Counted from the first letter of the stretch, positions 1 through 9,682 are shown. The stretch: DNA of 64,000 bases from Spirosoma sp. SC4-14 (GCF_037201965.1 NZ_CP147518.1:5139001-5203000); one strand, 5' to 3'. Notes: generated by a model not told the origin, from the letters alone. Numbers and translations are program-made.

Positions 1-1
1 G

Positions 2-277
2 CCAGCATTGGCTCTTTTTGATGCACACCAGTACTATCTGCAATTAACGTCGAATGAGCACACGTTTATCTGGCCTATTAACCGCACTGTCAATAAGCTC
101 GCTCAGTCGTTAATAACTGGAAAAACGGATTGGGCCAACAATCTGGTTTGGATCTACGAAGATCAATTACCGCCAGCTACCTATAAGCCAGCCTTAGTCT
201 GGTCTGATGGTAATCAATGGCATCAGGTAACTAGTGAGCAGGTGTTGGCAATTTCAAGTATAAACCACTATCAATAA
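2..277 (+). CDS. C-terminal fragment of an unknown protein (cut by window edge)
   Basis: The reading frame is open from the first bases of the window to a TAA at 277, so this is the 3' end of a gene that begins outside it. About 91 residues are visible. They are rich in aromatic residues and have no membrane segment or motif that I recognise. A TTG at 8 could in principle start a short protein, but nothing supports it, and the frame continues upstream of it. The product is unknown. The gene is followed by a 500-base AT-rich spacer and then a polytopic membrane protein on the same strand. Confidence 0.5.
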   Translation, partial: PALALFDAHQYYLQLTSNEHTFIWPINRTVNKLAQSLITGKTDWANNLVWIYEDQLPPATYKPALVWSDGNQWHQVTSEQVLAISSINHYQ

Positions 278-777
278 TTACTTGTACTAGTTCAATACCG
301 ATGTGCTTTAGTTTACCTCTTTGGCAAGCCATCAAACTCATCCCTTTTATACAACTTCACAACTAACTGATAAAATGGGCTATTTCTTAGCTTAGTGATA
401 GCTTCAGCGGATTTTTACCAAACCAGCACATTTATTGCCAGATGGTAATATCCGGGTAAAATACAATTGATCAGCCCAAGAGCAAATGCCAACGTTAAGG
501 GAATAGCAACCGATTCCCAACTTTATTGATGCAGGTGTTCCCATTACCGACTTAGCCGACTTAAATGTATCGTCAAGACTTGTTTATGGCTAGCATATCA
601 TCCTGCCAACAGGATATACCTATTGTGACTCTATTTACTTATTAACAATCAATCTAACTTTTCTATCAGATAATCAGTCATTTTTTATACGTAAAAGAAT
701 ATTAGAAATATATTTGTCTCTACAATAATAGAATTATATTATACTAAAAAAATTCACTTGTAGTGTATTTCCTACCC
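278..777. other. AT-rich intergenic region, no gene seen
   Basis: About 500 bases without a convincing open frame on either strand. The last 150 bases before the next gene are very AT-rich, as expected for a promoter. No clear TAnnTTTG box, hairpin with a T tract, or RNA gene was found. Confidence 0.5.
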
Positions 778-2700
778 ATGCCATTTACTCGTCAAAAGCA
801 TTTCGCACTGCGTTTCTGGATTTCATTTTTTTTCACCTTACTGATCTTTGATCGGTGGACCGTTTATAACACACCTTTAGCCGGTTTAGATGGCTCCTGG
901 GCTATAGCCATTCAACTTGTTCATCAGTCAGGATTAATCCATGGTACGGAGTTTGTTTTTACTTACGGCCCACTTAGCTGGTTAGTTACCCGATTACCTA
1001 TTTTTGCTCCTGAGTGGGCTATTGTTTTATTTGATGCACTTTGGCTGGCAAATATAATTGTAGTTATGTGGCTGGCTGTTGGTACGCAGCCAGGTCTTTG
1101 GCGAAGTCTGGTGCTGCTTGTCCTGATCGTTATTCATAAACAATGCGCTAGTACTGAAACGCCATTTTGGTTCTACTTTTTTGTTCTCTTTTACCTCGCT
1201 TACCATCTGCGTACCAATAGTCGCTGGGCATTGGCAGTTGCCATAGGACTGGCCGTCCTAACGTTTTATCTAAAAGCGAATGTGGGGTTGATTAGTTTGT
1301 TAAGCGTTACCCTATATGGCATCTCGCTTTGGGCAACAGACAGACTTGCAGGTTTGGTAACTGTTTGTGGAATGCTTGTTGTGCTCGGGCTCAGTACGTA
1401 TTGTTTACCCGTAGACCTCTATCCGTTTTTAGTAGCCCAATGGCATTTGATTGACTCCTATAACGATGTGATGTATGTATTGCAGGAAAAAAGAGCCTTA
1501 AAACTAACTATACTGATTTTGGCGTTAACGGTAGCCCTGTTTATTTATGCTATCTGGCGTATCTGGCAACAGAGAAAACTGCTCGAAACCTGGAAACAGG
1601 ATGGGCTATTAGTTTTCCTGGTTACCTTACAGTTATTTGTCCTGTTTAAGGAGGGTTTTGTACGGGCCGATGCTGGTCACATAAGTCTATTCTTTAAATA
1701 TGCTCTACTACCCTTTGGTCTGATAACACTATTTTGTCATACTCACTTATTTCGTCGAATCGCTATCGTTCCAATTGTCTTGATCGCCCTTACTACCCCT
1801 CTGGTAGCACCTTATCATTGGGAGGCCGGCGTTCTTTATCAATGGCTTCCGCAGTGGATTGCTTATGGGAAAGATATAATGCACCCCCAGTATCCCTCTC
1901 TTTCTGATATTACTACCCCCTGGCCGCATACTTGGCTTACGCAGCTTCGTAATAAACGGGTGGATATTATACCTTATGACATTTCGCTGCTTTATGCTAA
2001 TCAACTTCATTATACACCCAGACCCGTCATCCAAACCTATCAGGTTACCGATACCTATCTGGACTCGCTGAATGCAACATATTTTTTGTCTTCGCGAGCA
2101 CCTGACTATGTATTATTAACGATGGATGCAACGGATAATCGAGATCCATTTGCCGATGAAACCCGTACCAAATTAGCACTATTACAAACCTATCAGCTTA
2201 GTGCTACTACCAAAGACTGGCTGCTGCTCCAACGGCGGGCCGTTCCATTGACGCTTACGCTCCTTAGCAACACGCAAATGTCGGGTCGGTTCAACGAGCA
2301 AATAGATGTTCCGAGTGATTCTACGACTATGCAGTTATGGCAAATTAAGGGGACTTATCGGATAGGTGGAATTTTATCACGAATGTTATTTCAACCACCC
2401 CGACTTACCCTTGAACTAACCTATCAAACTGGAGAACGAGCCTATTACCGTACAGCTCTGCCACTAGTAAAAGATGGCTTACTTTTTCCTCTGCATTGCC
2501 GCACTCCGAAGGAGTTAAGCCTATACTGGCAATCAGCAGGAAAACAACCAAAAACAGCCCGAATAAAATCGTTTCGTATTTTAACAGACTACCAATTTCC
2601 AGTAACCGTTAACCCATCATTCGCAATTAGCCAACGAATTTATCGCCTGTCGGCCAATTCGGCACCGAACGCGGCAAAAAACCAGCTATATCAAAACTAA
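778..2700 (+). CDS. Polytopic inner-membrane protein of unknown function, GT-C-like layout
   Basis: The protein has about 640 residues. The first two thirds carry roughly ten hydrophobic segments and the last third is a soluble, probably periplasmic, domain. The first extracytoplasmic loop contains LDGSW and, further on, FTYGPLSWL. To my knowledge this FTYGPL signature occurs in uncharacterised bacterial membrane proteins shaped like GT-C glycosyltransferases. That relation is inference, because I see no clear catalytic Asp-Glu pair. I chose ATG 778; an in-frame GTG at 763 would add five residues. It stands alone on the plus strand between AT-rich spacers. A role in surface glycan or lipid modification is possible but unproven. 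Confidence 0.6.
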   Translation: MPFTRQKHFALRFWISFFFTLLIFDRWTVYNTPLAGLDGSWAIAIQLVHQSGLIHGTEFVFTYGPLSWLVTRLPIFAPEWAIVLFDALWLANIIVVMWLAVGTQPGLWRSLVLLVLIVIHKQCASTETPFWFYFFVLFYLAYHLRTNSRWALAVAIGLAVLTFYLKANVGLISLLSVTLYGISLWATDRLAGLVTVCGMLVVLGLSTYCLPVDLYPFLVAQWHLIDSYNDVMYVLQEKRALKLTILILALTVALFIYAIWRIWQQRKLLETWKQDGLLVFLVTLQLFVLFKEGFVRADAGHISLFFKYALLPFGLITLFCHTHLFRRIAIVPIVLIALTTPLVAPYHWEAGVLYQWLPQWIAYGKDIMHPQYPSLSDITTPWPHTWLTQLRNKRVDIIPYDISLLYANQLHYTPRPVIQTYQVTDTYLDSLNATYFLSSRAPDYVLLTMDATDNRDPFADETRTKLALLQTYQLSATTKDWLLLQRRAVPLTLTLLSNTQMSGRFNEQIDVPSDSTTMQLWQIKGTYRIGGILSRMLFQPPRLTLELTYQTGERAYYRTALPLVKDGLLFPLHCRTPKELSLYWQSAGKQPKTARIKSFRILTDYQFPVTVNPSFAISQRIYRLSANSAPNAAKNQLYQN

Positions 2701-2864
2701 TCATCTGGCTGCGATAGCTACATGGATCAACTAGTTTACTTTTTTATTATTTTAGATTACTATCACTAATAGTTTTCCTAAAAAATGCACAAGTAAACGG
2801 TTATGCTTTATTCTGAATATTGGCACGCTTTTTGACCACAACCAGGAGGATAACGCCCGTGTTT

Positions 2865-4532
2865 ATGAATAAAAAAAGTGTTTACGGAAAAAATAAATTG
2901 TTCACTAATATTCTTGTTTTTGTTTGTCATTGTGTCTTAGTGAATGCTTATTTATCAGCAGCCTGGGCTCAAAACTCACCTTGTCCCGGATGTGTTGAAC
3001 TCAATTTCCAACGGTTTGGTCAACGGCCAGAAACACCTCCATCCGACGATCCATTCACCTATCCTGTTCCAGCCAGCCAATCGGATTGGAACAGTTATAA
3101 CTCAACAGTCGTGTCGGGTAAACCCGTTGGGCAAACGGATGTTCAGGAATCGGATGTGTTACGAATAGAAGTCAGAAAAAACTATGGCGGTTCTGTTCAA
3201 ATCTACGATAAAGTAACCAGGCAAAACTTAATTAACTTTTTCGATTTAGGCCGGGAATCGGGAATGAGTTCCTATACGGGACCGGATAGCTTTTCGGACG
3301 ATGCTCCTTACTGGCGTACAGGCTATAACCCGCTTCAGGCGGGCGACTCAGGCGGAAATCCGGCGAAACTGCTCTTCCACGGGTCCGTAAATGGCTATAT
3401 CTACACCAAATATCAATGCAATAGCTGGGCGCATATCGACAACAGATTACTGGAATTCTACTATGAACAGTGGGTTAAACTGAGTGGAAATAAAGTAATT
3501 GTAAAAGTTCGGTTAACGCACCAGCGGGGCGACAAAACATTCTATAGAGCCTACTCGCAGGAATGGCCGTTCATGATGATCAACGGTGCACGGATTGTTC
3601 ACTTCTATAATGGATCGTCGCCATTTACAATGGCATCGACTACCAAAAGTGATGGTATTGAGCGTCGGTTAAACGATGGGACGTACATTTTGCATCAGCT
3701 CACCCCTTTTCAGGTTACCGAACCCTGGATGGCCACCGAAATCGGCTCGAACACAAATGGCGAAACCCGCCTGATCGGAATAACCGGCCCCAATTTCCAC
3801 CATGTTGGCTATAACGTATCGGATATCATCTCAGGAAGCAATTCGGAAGACGGTCGCACAATAACCTATACCGGCCATCACCCAATGATTCATATTGACT
3901 CCGATAATACCTGGCTTAAAGAGTATACTTATGTGGTGGGCAACGAGAGTGAAATTCGCCAATATGCGTATAGTCAGGCTCGGACCGACAAACCAGACTT
4001 TGCGTTTACCAAAAGCCATGGCCGCAATGGCTGGTTCATTCAGGATGGTGGACATGATCAGAAAGAGCCTTTCCAGGTCGATAACTGGACGGTAACCTAC
4101 GATGGTAAAGCCGATCCGGGGCAGCCACTCAGCGCACGGGGCACGAAACTGATTTCGCCCTGGGGCAGTTGGAAATCGTCGGATTTTAATACGATTTATA
4201 TTCGTATGCGCTACTCTGGCCCCGAAACCCAGTTGAGAGTAACCTGGTTGATTGATGGTCAGGCCGCCGACGGCGTTGATGCCAATTATCCCAATCAAAA
4301 TGCCATTCGTTTCCCGCGTGGAGTTCGAAATCAAATTCAGCAATCGCTACCCTTTACGGTCATAAATGATGGGCAGATGCACACCTATAAACTCTCCTTT
4401 AGCGGTAATCAATACTGGCAGGGCGTAATCCAGCAATTCGAAATTACCCACAATCTGGAAGGCCCGGTGATTCCGCCGGGCGAAGTGGTTGAAATGGTTT
4501 ATTTCGGCGTTAACAATCCCGATAACCAGTAA
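2865..4532 (+). CDS. Secreted protein of unknown function, probably beta-sandwich rich
   Basis: The start at ATG 2865 gives a Sec signal peptide of about 36 residues (basic MNKKSVYGKNK, hydrophobic core, then AWAQ). GTG 2859 is two codons upstream and sits better behind an aggagga box at 2844-2850, so either start could be used. The mature protein of about 520 residues is rich in Trp, Tyr, Gly and Asn and lacks Cys apart from CPGC near its N-terminus and one further Cys. This is typical of exported carbohydrate-binding or polysaccharide-active proteins, but I recognise no family or catalytic motif. No T9SS tail is visible. It is monocistronic and is followed by two terminator hairpins. Confidence 0.65.
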   Translation: MNKKSVYGKNKLFTNILVFVCHCVLVNAYLSAAWAQNSPCPGCVELNFQRFGQRPETPPSDDPFTYPVPASQSDWNSYNSTVVSGKPVGQTDVQESDVLRIEVRKNYGGSVQIYDKVTRQNLINFFDLGRESGMSSYTGPDSFSDDAPYWRTGYNPLQAGDSGGNPAKLLFHGSVNGYIYTKYQCNSWAHIDNRLLEFYYEQWVKLSGNKVIVKVRLTHQRGDKTFYRAYSQEWPFMMINGARIVHFYNGSSPFTMASTTKSDGIERRLNDGTYILHQLTPFQVTEPWMATEIGSNTNGETRLIGITGPNFHHVGYNVSDIISGSNSEDGRTITYTGHHPMIHIDSDNTWLKEYTYVVGNESEIRQYAYSQARTDKPDFAFTKSHGRNGWFIQDGGHDQKEPFQVDNWTVTYDGKADPGQPLSARGTKLISPWGSWKSSDFNTIYIRMRYSGPETQLRVTWLIDGQAADGVDANYPNQNAIRFPRGVRNQIQQSLPFTVINDGQMHTYKLSFSGNQYWQGVIQQFEITHNLEGPVIPPGEVVEMVYFGVNNPDNQ

Positions 4533-4550
4533 ATCCTTCCGTTGAAGACC

Positions 4551-4595
4551 AGCGGTCGACCCAGTTGCTTCAGAACTGGGTCGACCGCTTATTTT
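4551..4595 (+). terminator. Rho-independent terminator, 16-bp perfect stem
   Basis: The arms at 4551-4566 and 4574-4589 are exact reverse complements with a 7-base loop, and a T-rich run (ttatttta) follows. It lies 18 bases after the stop codon at 4532 and ends the secreted-protein transcript. Confidence 0.85.
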
Positions 4596-4624
4596 ATGGA
4601 TACTTGTACTCTTCTAATGTGGCT

Positions 4625-4664
4625 ACCCGCCGGAATAATCCTATTCCAGCGGGTATTTTTTTTT
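4625..4664 (+). terminator. Second terminator hairpin with a long T run
   Basis: The arms acccgccggaata and tattccagcgggt (4625-4637 and 4642-4654) pair with one C/A mismatch and are followed by nine or ten T. It forms a tandem backup to the hairpin 60 bases upstream. Confidence 0.8.
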
Positions 4665-4905
4665 AGGCTGCTATTCAACACTATCAACCCCTCGAAACAT
4701 CCAGAAGGCTACTGCAACACTATCAAATAAATAGACGTATTGACTATGACAAACGGATTCTCACTCCGTCATAACTGCTATTCTGGTTAGTGCCAATAAA
4801 GTTATCGGCCAATTCAACGATTTTATATAATTTTTCAAGTATTAGTAAACTTTGTTGACTACCTGACAGTTAGGAGAAAATGGTAGATATCTACAAAACC
4901 ACTAA

Positions 4906-7437
4906 ATGACTGCACCACTACGGACTTTCGTTGTCTTCTGCCTTCTTGCTGCTGGATGGCCGTTGCTGACGGCAGCCCAAACTGCTTACACCATTAGTGG
5001 ACGGGTGACCGATGCCGCTACCGGCGAAGGCATTCCGTTCGCCAGTATTGCCTTAAAAGGCCTATCGAATGGTGCCACATCAGATGCTGATGGCCGCTAC
5101 CTCATCCGTGCCAAACAACTTACCGATTCAATTCAGGTGCTGAGCCTGGGCTATCAGACACGCTCTTTTGCGCTGGCACAGGTGGCTACCCAAACCATTG
5201 ATGCCCAGCTTTTATCAACAGCTACCAAACTCCAGGAAGTAAAAGTATACGCCAAAGGGGGCGACCCCGCCTACCGTGTCATTCGCGAAACGGTTCGTCG
5301 GCGCGACCAGTTTAACCCTGCGCAACTGTCGGCATATCAGTACGATAGCTATACCAAAATTGAAGGGTATATCAACAACTTTGGGCAGAAAACGAAGAAA
5401 AACCGAAAGCCCGGCCCACTCAACCGACTGCTCGGCAAGCTCCCGGCCATAACCGACGATAAGGGTCTGCCTGCCGTGCCGGTTTTTATTTCGGAAACAT
5501 TCTCTAATTTTTACGCACGTACCCGGCCCGAAAAAGTAAAAGAAATAGTTCAGAAATCACGGGCAACGGGGGTCGGCATTACCGATGGTGGACTGATTGC
5601 CCAGTTGACCGGAGCATCGTTTCAGCAGTATAATTTCTATCGGAATTCGTTATACGTACTCCGAAAAGATATTCCGTCGCCAATCGGTACACAATGGGAA
5701 ACCGTTTATACATTCCGGCTCAAAGACACGGTCGAAGTAAGTGATGCTGTTTGTTACGAAATCGAGTTCACGCCCAAACGCGCTACCGATCTGGCTTTTG
5801 CCGGTACGGTCTGGATCGATACACTGAACATGGCGCTGGCGCAGATTGATGCGCGGGTTGATAAACGGGCCAATATCAATTTTGTCGATGAACTCCACAT
5901 TGAGCAAAACTGGGAAAAAACAATTACCGGAACCCGGTTTCCAACCCAAACGGTCGTTACGATCGATACAGATCAGCCAACCCCCAAAGCGCCCGGTGCT
6001 CTGATCCGTTTTTTTGCTACGGCTCGCAATATTATTGCTAATGATCCCAAAGAGGTTAGTTTCTACGATCCATCGATCGAGCTGGCCGACGACTACCGCG
6101 AAGCGGACCCAACTTTCTGGAAAAATGTTCGCCCGGATTCCCTATCACCCAACGAATGGCGGGCGATGCGCGTAGTTGACTCAGTACGGAATGTTCCGTT
6201 CGTTAAAGTAGCGGGTGAGATTATAAAACTTGGCGTACTGGGCTACAAACCGATCGATAAACTCCACATTGACCTTGGCCCCATTTTGTATTCATATGCC
6301 AACAACACGGTTGAAGGCAACCGTTTCCGGCTGGGTATGCGTACCAACACTGGCTTCAGCCGGAAATGGCTGATTAGTGGCTACCTCGCCTACGGGACGC
6401 TCGACCAGACGTTTAAGTATAGCGCAAACATCGAATATATCATTCGCCGTAAACCCTGGACGGTGATCGGTGCCCGGCGAAGCTATGACCTCGAACGGGT
6501 GGGTATTTCGTCGGATAATATTGGTAACAACTCGCTGTTTGCGGCTTACTCCCGTTTCGGCACCATCCGACGACCCTATTTTCAGGAAGAAAACCTGGTT
6601 TATTTCCGACGCGAAATGGGCCGGGGCTTCACTCAAACGCTGGCCATGCGAAACCGTACGTTCGAACCGTTGTTTCCGTTTGCCTTCCAGCCACAGGCCC
6701 ACGATAACGACCAGACCATTCGCGACAGCTATCAGGTTACAGAACTGATTTCAGAAACCCGTTTTGCACCCGATGAACTGATTCTGCAGAACGATAACGT
6801 GAGGCTAAGTACCGGAGCCGTCCGTAAACCAATTTTCACATTACGCTACACACTGGGCCTCCGCGATGTATTGGGGGGTGATTTTACCTACCACCGAATT
6901 GCTCTCACGATGAAACACTCGTTCCGAATGGGCATTCTGGGTCGAACCTACTACACGCTGGGCGCAGGTATGATTCCATCGACCGTACCCTATCCGTTGC
7001 TCTACACCCCACTGGGTAACGAATCGTCGTTCTACGTCGGTAATGCCTACAACCTGATGAATTATTTCGAGTTTGTGACCGACCGCTGGGCTTCGGCACA
7101 ATTTGAGCATAATTTTGGCGGCTTATTTTTCAATCGGGTCCCGCTCCTGCGTCGGCTGAAATGGCGTGAACTCATTACGGCAAAAATTCTGGCCGGTAGT
7201 GTTTCCTCCGCTAACCTGAACATGATTCCGGCTACCGATGAGCAGGGCCGTACTGTTGAAGGATTTAGCTCGCTCACCCGAACACCTTACATTGAGGTTG
7301 GCTATGGTATCGACAATATCTTTAAAGTATTACGCGTCGACGCTATTCACCGCCTGACCTATCGCGACAATATTTCCCGAACAGGTATTCCCGTTACACC
7401 ATTCGCCATCAAACTCTCCGGCTGGCTGGCGTTTTAA
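4906..7437 (+). CDS. DUF5686 outer-membrane protein with carboxypeptidase-like regulatory domain
   Basis: The 843-residue protein begins with a signal peptide ending near TAAQTA (residue 25). A CarboxypepD_reg-like beta-sandwich follows at about 28-112 (ISGRVTDAATGEGIPFASI ... GATSDADGRYLI), then the long DUF5686 region to the C-terminus. The rest is rich in alternating aromatic strands and ends in an aromatic residue (SGWLAF), consistent with an outer-membrane beta-barrel. The family is common in Bacteroidota and its function is unknown. It resembles TonB-dependent receptors only in the N-terminal plug-like domain and has no TonB box that I can see. It is monocistronic and converges on the beta-phosphoglucomutase gene. 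Confidence 0.85.
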   Translation: MTAPLRTFVVFCLLAAGWPLLTAAQTAYTISGRVTDAATGEGIPFASIALKGLSNGATSDADGRYLIRAKQLTDSIQVLSLGYQTRSFALAQVATQTIDAQLLSTATKLQEVKVYAKGGDPAYRVIRETVRRRDQFNPAQLSAYQYDSYTKIEGYINNFGQKTKKNRKPGPLNRLLGKLPAITDDKGLPAVPVFISETFSNFYARTRPEKVKEIVQKSRATGVGITDGGLIAQLTGASFQQYNFYRNSLYVLRKDIPSPIGTQWETVYTFRLKDTVEVSDAVCYEIEFTPKRATDLAFAGTVWIDTLNMALAQIDARVDKRANINFVDELHIEQNWEKTITGTRFPTQTVVTIDTDQPTPKAPGALIRFFATARNIIANDPKEVSFYDPSIELADDYREADPTFWKNVRPDSLSPNEWRAMRVVDSVRNVPFVKVAGEIIKLGVLGYKPIDKLHIDLGPILYSYANNTVEGNRFRLGMRTNTGFSRKWLISGYLAYGTLDQTFKYSANIEYIIRRKPWTVIGARRSYDLERVGISSDNIGNNSLFAAYSRFGTIRRPYFQEENLVYFRREMGRGFTQTLAMRNRTFEPLFPFAFQPQAHDNDQTIRDSYQVTELISETRFAPDELILQNDNVRLSTGAVRKPIFTLRYTLGLRDVLGGDFTYHRIALTMKHSFRMGILGRTYYTLGAGMIPSTVPYPLLYTPLGNESSFYVGNAYNLMNYFEFVTDRWASAQFEHNFGGLFFNRVPLLRRLKWRELITAKILAGSVSSANLNMIPATDEQGRTVEGFSSLTRTPYIEVGYGIDNIFKVLRVDAIHRLTYRDNISRTGIPVTPFAIKLSGWLAF

Positions 7438-7439
7438 CC

Positions 7440-7510
7440 GTTTATGGTTTATGGTTGCTTCGCCTATCAGCATACAACCTGCTCTGGCAGCGCAACCATA
7501 AACCATAAAC
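7440..7510. repeat. Extragenic palindrome of the accataaacc type
   Basis: The 19-base arms at 7440-7458 and 7492-7510 are exact reverse complements. Each is built from the repeated word tttatgg / ccataaa, and the loop is 33 bases. It fills the 79-base gap between two convergent stop codons. There is no T tract, so it looks more like an extragenic repeat or mRNA-end stabiliser than a classical terminator. Confidence 0.75.
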
Positions 7511-7516
7511 CATAAA

Positions 7517-8170
7517 CTACAAACGTTCCAGCACCTGCTCCACGGTTAGGAACTCAAGCGATGGGGCTACCATATCGGCCTGGGTAAGCACATCAGGAGA
7601 CCCTATACCGACCACAAACATTTTGCCCCGCTTTCCGGCTTCAACTCCCGCAACGGCATCTTCAAACACCACACATTCTGATGGACTGACGCCTAGTTCG
7701 GCTGCCCCTTTCGTAAACACTTCGGGGTCGGGCTTGCCTTTGGTAATTTTTGTACCATCGATAATGGCATCGAACGCATCGGTCATGCCAATGCGCTCCA
7801 GAATCAAGGGGGCATTCTTACTGACCGACCCGAGAGCCGTTAATAAATTAGCTTTACGCACCTGTGCGAAGAAAGTAGCCACGCCCGGCAGAATATCCTC
7901 AGAAGTCATTCGACTGACAAGTTCGAGATACCACTGATTTTTTTGAGCGGCCAATTCGGCTTTTTTCTCATCCGGCAGCGTCAGTCCACCGTGCGCCAGA
8001 ATGATATCCAGCGATTCGGTACGGCTAACGCCTTTCAGCCGTTCGTTAAACTCTTCCGAAATATCGAAGCCGAGTTCGTTGGCAAGCCGTTTCCAGGCCT
8101 GATAATGGTAAATAGCGGTATCGACAATGACACCGTCGAGATCAAACAGAAATGCTTTGATAGAACTCAT
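7517..8170 (-). CDS. pgmB: Beta-phosphoglucomutase, HAD superfamily
   Basis: The enzyme interconverts beta-glucose 1-phosphate and glucose 6-phosphate in maltose or trehalose phosphorolysis. The N-terminal motif FDLDGVIVDT carries the nucleophilic Asp and the acid/base Asp. The cap region has the family signature YHYQAWKRLANELGF, and later motifs are LGSVSKNAP, KPDPEVF and VFEDAVAGVEAG. I chose ATG 8170 (217 residues, the usual family length); the frame extends 14 codons upstream without a credible start. A TACCTTTG box lies 26 bases upstream. No phosphorylase lies next to it, but two GH13 enzymes sit within 8 kb. Confidence 0.9.
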   Translation of the reverse strand: MSSIKAFLFDLDGVIVDTAIYHYQAWKRLANELGFDISEEFNERLKGVSRTESLDIILAHGGLTLPDEKKAELAAQKNQWYLELVSRMTSEDILPGVATFFAQVRKANLLTALGSVSKNAPLILERIGMTDAFDAIIDGTKITKGKPDPEVFTKGAAELGVSPSECVVFEDAVAGVEAGKRGKMFVVGIGSPDVLTQADMVAPSLEFLTVEQVLERL

Positions 8171-8195
8171 TAGAAGCGAATCACAGAATAGGCTA

Positions 8196-8203
8196 CAAAG
8201 GTA
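8196..8203 (-). promoter_or_regulatory. Bacteroidota -7 box (TACCTTTG) of pgmB
   Basis: It matches the TAnnTTTG consensus on the minus strand, 26 bases upstream of ATG 8170, and so supports that start. I see no convincing -33 TTG. Confidence 0.5.
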
Positions 8204-8247
8204 GAAGATCAATATTTATTTCGGGAAGTTGTAAAATTCAAATCAAT

Positions 8248-8290
8248 TGATTTTACTTTGCATCACAAAGTACTTTTAAAAGTAAAATCA
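8248..8290. promoter_or_regulatory. Palindromic operator candidate in front of creD
   Basis: The arms tgattttacttt (8248-8259) and aaagtaaaatca (8279-8290) are exact reverse complements. A second palindrome, aaagtacttt, lies between them at about 8267-8276. The right arm overlaps the ATG of creD. In Bacteroidota creD is often next to a small winged-helix regulator. None is adjacent here, so regulation from elsewhere is inference. Confidence 0.5.
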
Positions 8291-9672
8291 TGAAAGAGAC
8301 AACTGACTCCCAAGTTCCAGGCTCAGTGCTGGACCGTGTTAATCGCTGGATTCGTACATCAACTATGCTTAAACTGGCCGTTATTGGCTTTCTTGTTCTG
8401 GTGCTCCTGATTCCTAACGGGATGCTACAATCGTTAATTAGCGAACGCGAAATGACACGAAACGCTGCCGTAGCCGAAGTAAGCAATAAATGGGGAGCTG
8501 AGCAGGTAATTGGTGGGCCCATTCTGTCGGTTCCCTACGAACGCGTAATAACTGCAGCCAACGGTCAGATTGAGCGGATAAGCACGTATCTGCACTTTTT
8601 TCCAGACGATCTGCAGGTAGACGGCGAAATCAAGCCAGAAAAGCGGAGCCGGGGCATTTTTGTTGTCATGCTTTATAACTCGCAGCTTACCATACGGGGT
8701 AGCTTCCGAAAACCATCACTGGCTTCGCTGGGAATAGCCGAAGATGCCGGGCTGGCCCACTGGGATAAGGCATTCCTCTCGCTGGGCGTAAGTGATATGA
8801 AGGGGATTCGGGATGGCATTAAAATGAAAGTGAACAATCAGGTTCTATCGGCCGAACCGGGCATTCCCAGCAGCGATATTCTGATGGCAGGGGTCACCGC
8901 TCCCATCAAGTTGGACGCCGATAACTATATATTTGAAACCAAGCTGAACCTGAACGGAAGTACTCAGCTTAGCTTTTTGCCCTTCGGTAAAGAAACCCGG
9001 ATTAGCCTCAAATCGCCCTGGGCTACTCCAAGTTTTACGGGTGCCTATCTGCCCGACAAGCGAGTTGTTAAGGCAGATGGCTTTCAGGCTTCGTGGAAAG
9101 TGCTGGAGTTCAATCGCAATTTTCCCCAGCAGGGTATGGGCGATTTTTTAAAGAAACCCGATTCGCAGTCGTTCAGCGACGCGTCGGCCTTTGGCGTAAA
9201 ACTGCTCATCCCGATCGATGAATACCAGAAAACGATGCGTTCGGCCAAGTATGGGATCTTATTCGTCATTCTGACATTTGTGTCGTTTTTCTTCATCGAA
9301 ATTCTTGATCGCCGACGCATTCACCCCGTTCAGTACCTGCTGGTTGGGTTTGCAATCTGTCTGTTTTATCTGCTGCTGCTGTCCATTTCCGAATACACCT
9401 CGTTCGACTGGGCCTACCTCATTGGTGGTTGTCTTGTGCTGGCGCTGATTACGTTCTATGTACGCTATGTGTTTCAGAATACACGCTTAACCATTCTTTT
9501 CAGTGCCATTCTGGCCTTGTTATATGGCTTCTTTTATTCGCTCCTCCAACTGGAAGATTACTCCCTGTTGCTGGGCAGTTTTGGCCTGTTGCTGATTCTG
9601 AGCGTGACGATGTATCTGACCCGGCACGTAAACTGGTATCAAACCTATCAGGCGGCCGAAACAACGGCCTGA
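8290..9672 (+). CDS. creD: CreD inner-membrane envelope integrity protein
   Basis: The 460-residue protein has the CreD layout. It has one N-terminal membrane helix at about 28-46 (MLKLAVIGFLVLVLLIPNGM), a large periplasmic domain beginning SEREMTRNAAVAEVSNKWG with GGPILSVPY, and five to six hydrophobic segments from about residue 318 to the end. CreD is known from E. coli, where it is under CreBC control and affects colicin tolerance and envelope stability. Its biochemical role is unknown. ATG 8290 is the only sensible start. The gene is monocistronic with a striking palindrome over its start, and it converges on a histidine kinase. Confidence 0.9.
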   Translation: MKETTDSQVPGSVLDRVNRWIRTSTMLKLAVIGFLVLVLLIPNGMLQSLISEREMTRNAAVAEVSNKWGAEQVIGGPILSVPYERVITAANGQIERISTYLHFFPDDLQVDGEIKPEKRSRGIFVVMLYNSQLTIRGSFRKPSLASLGIAEDAGLAHWDKAFLSLGVSDMKGIRDGIKMKVNNQVLSAEPGIPSSDILMAGVTAPIKLDADNYIFETKLNLNGSTQLSFLPFGKETRISLKSPWATPSFTGAYLPDKRVVKADGFQASWKVLEFNRNFPQQGMGDFLKKPDSQSFSDASAFGVKLLIPIDEYQKTMRSAKYGILFVILTFVSFFFIEILDRRRIHPVQYLLVGFAICLFYLLLLSISEYTSFDWAYLIGGCLVLALITFYVRYVFQNTRLTILFSAILALLYGFFYSLLQLEDYSLLLGSFGLLLILSVTMYLTRHVNWYQTYQAAETTA

Positions 9673-9682
9673 GCCACTAGAT

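Larger units (their letters stand above)
4533..4905. other. Intergenic spacer holding two terminators
   Basis: After the two hairpins, about 240 AT-rich bases lead to the next gene and presumably hold its promoter. A short open frame across the hairpins (from 4542) is explained by the terminators and is not a gene. Confidence 0.6.

Noticed and set aside
278-777. Pseudogene remnant in the first spacer
   Set aside because: Short open stretches exist but none can be joined into a recognisable protein.
4542-4730. Open frame of 62 codons after the secreted-protein gene
   Set aside because: It runs through two terminator hairpins and has no coding features.
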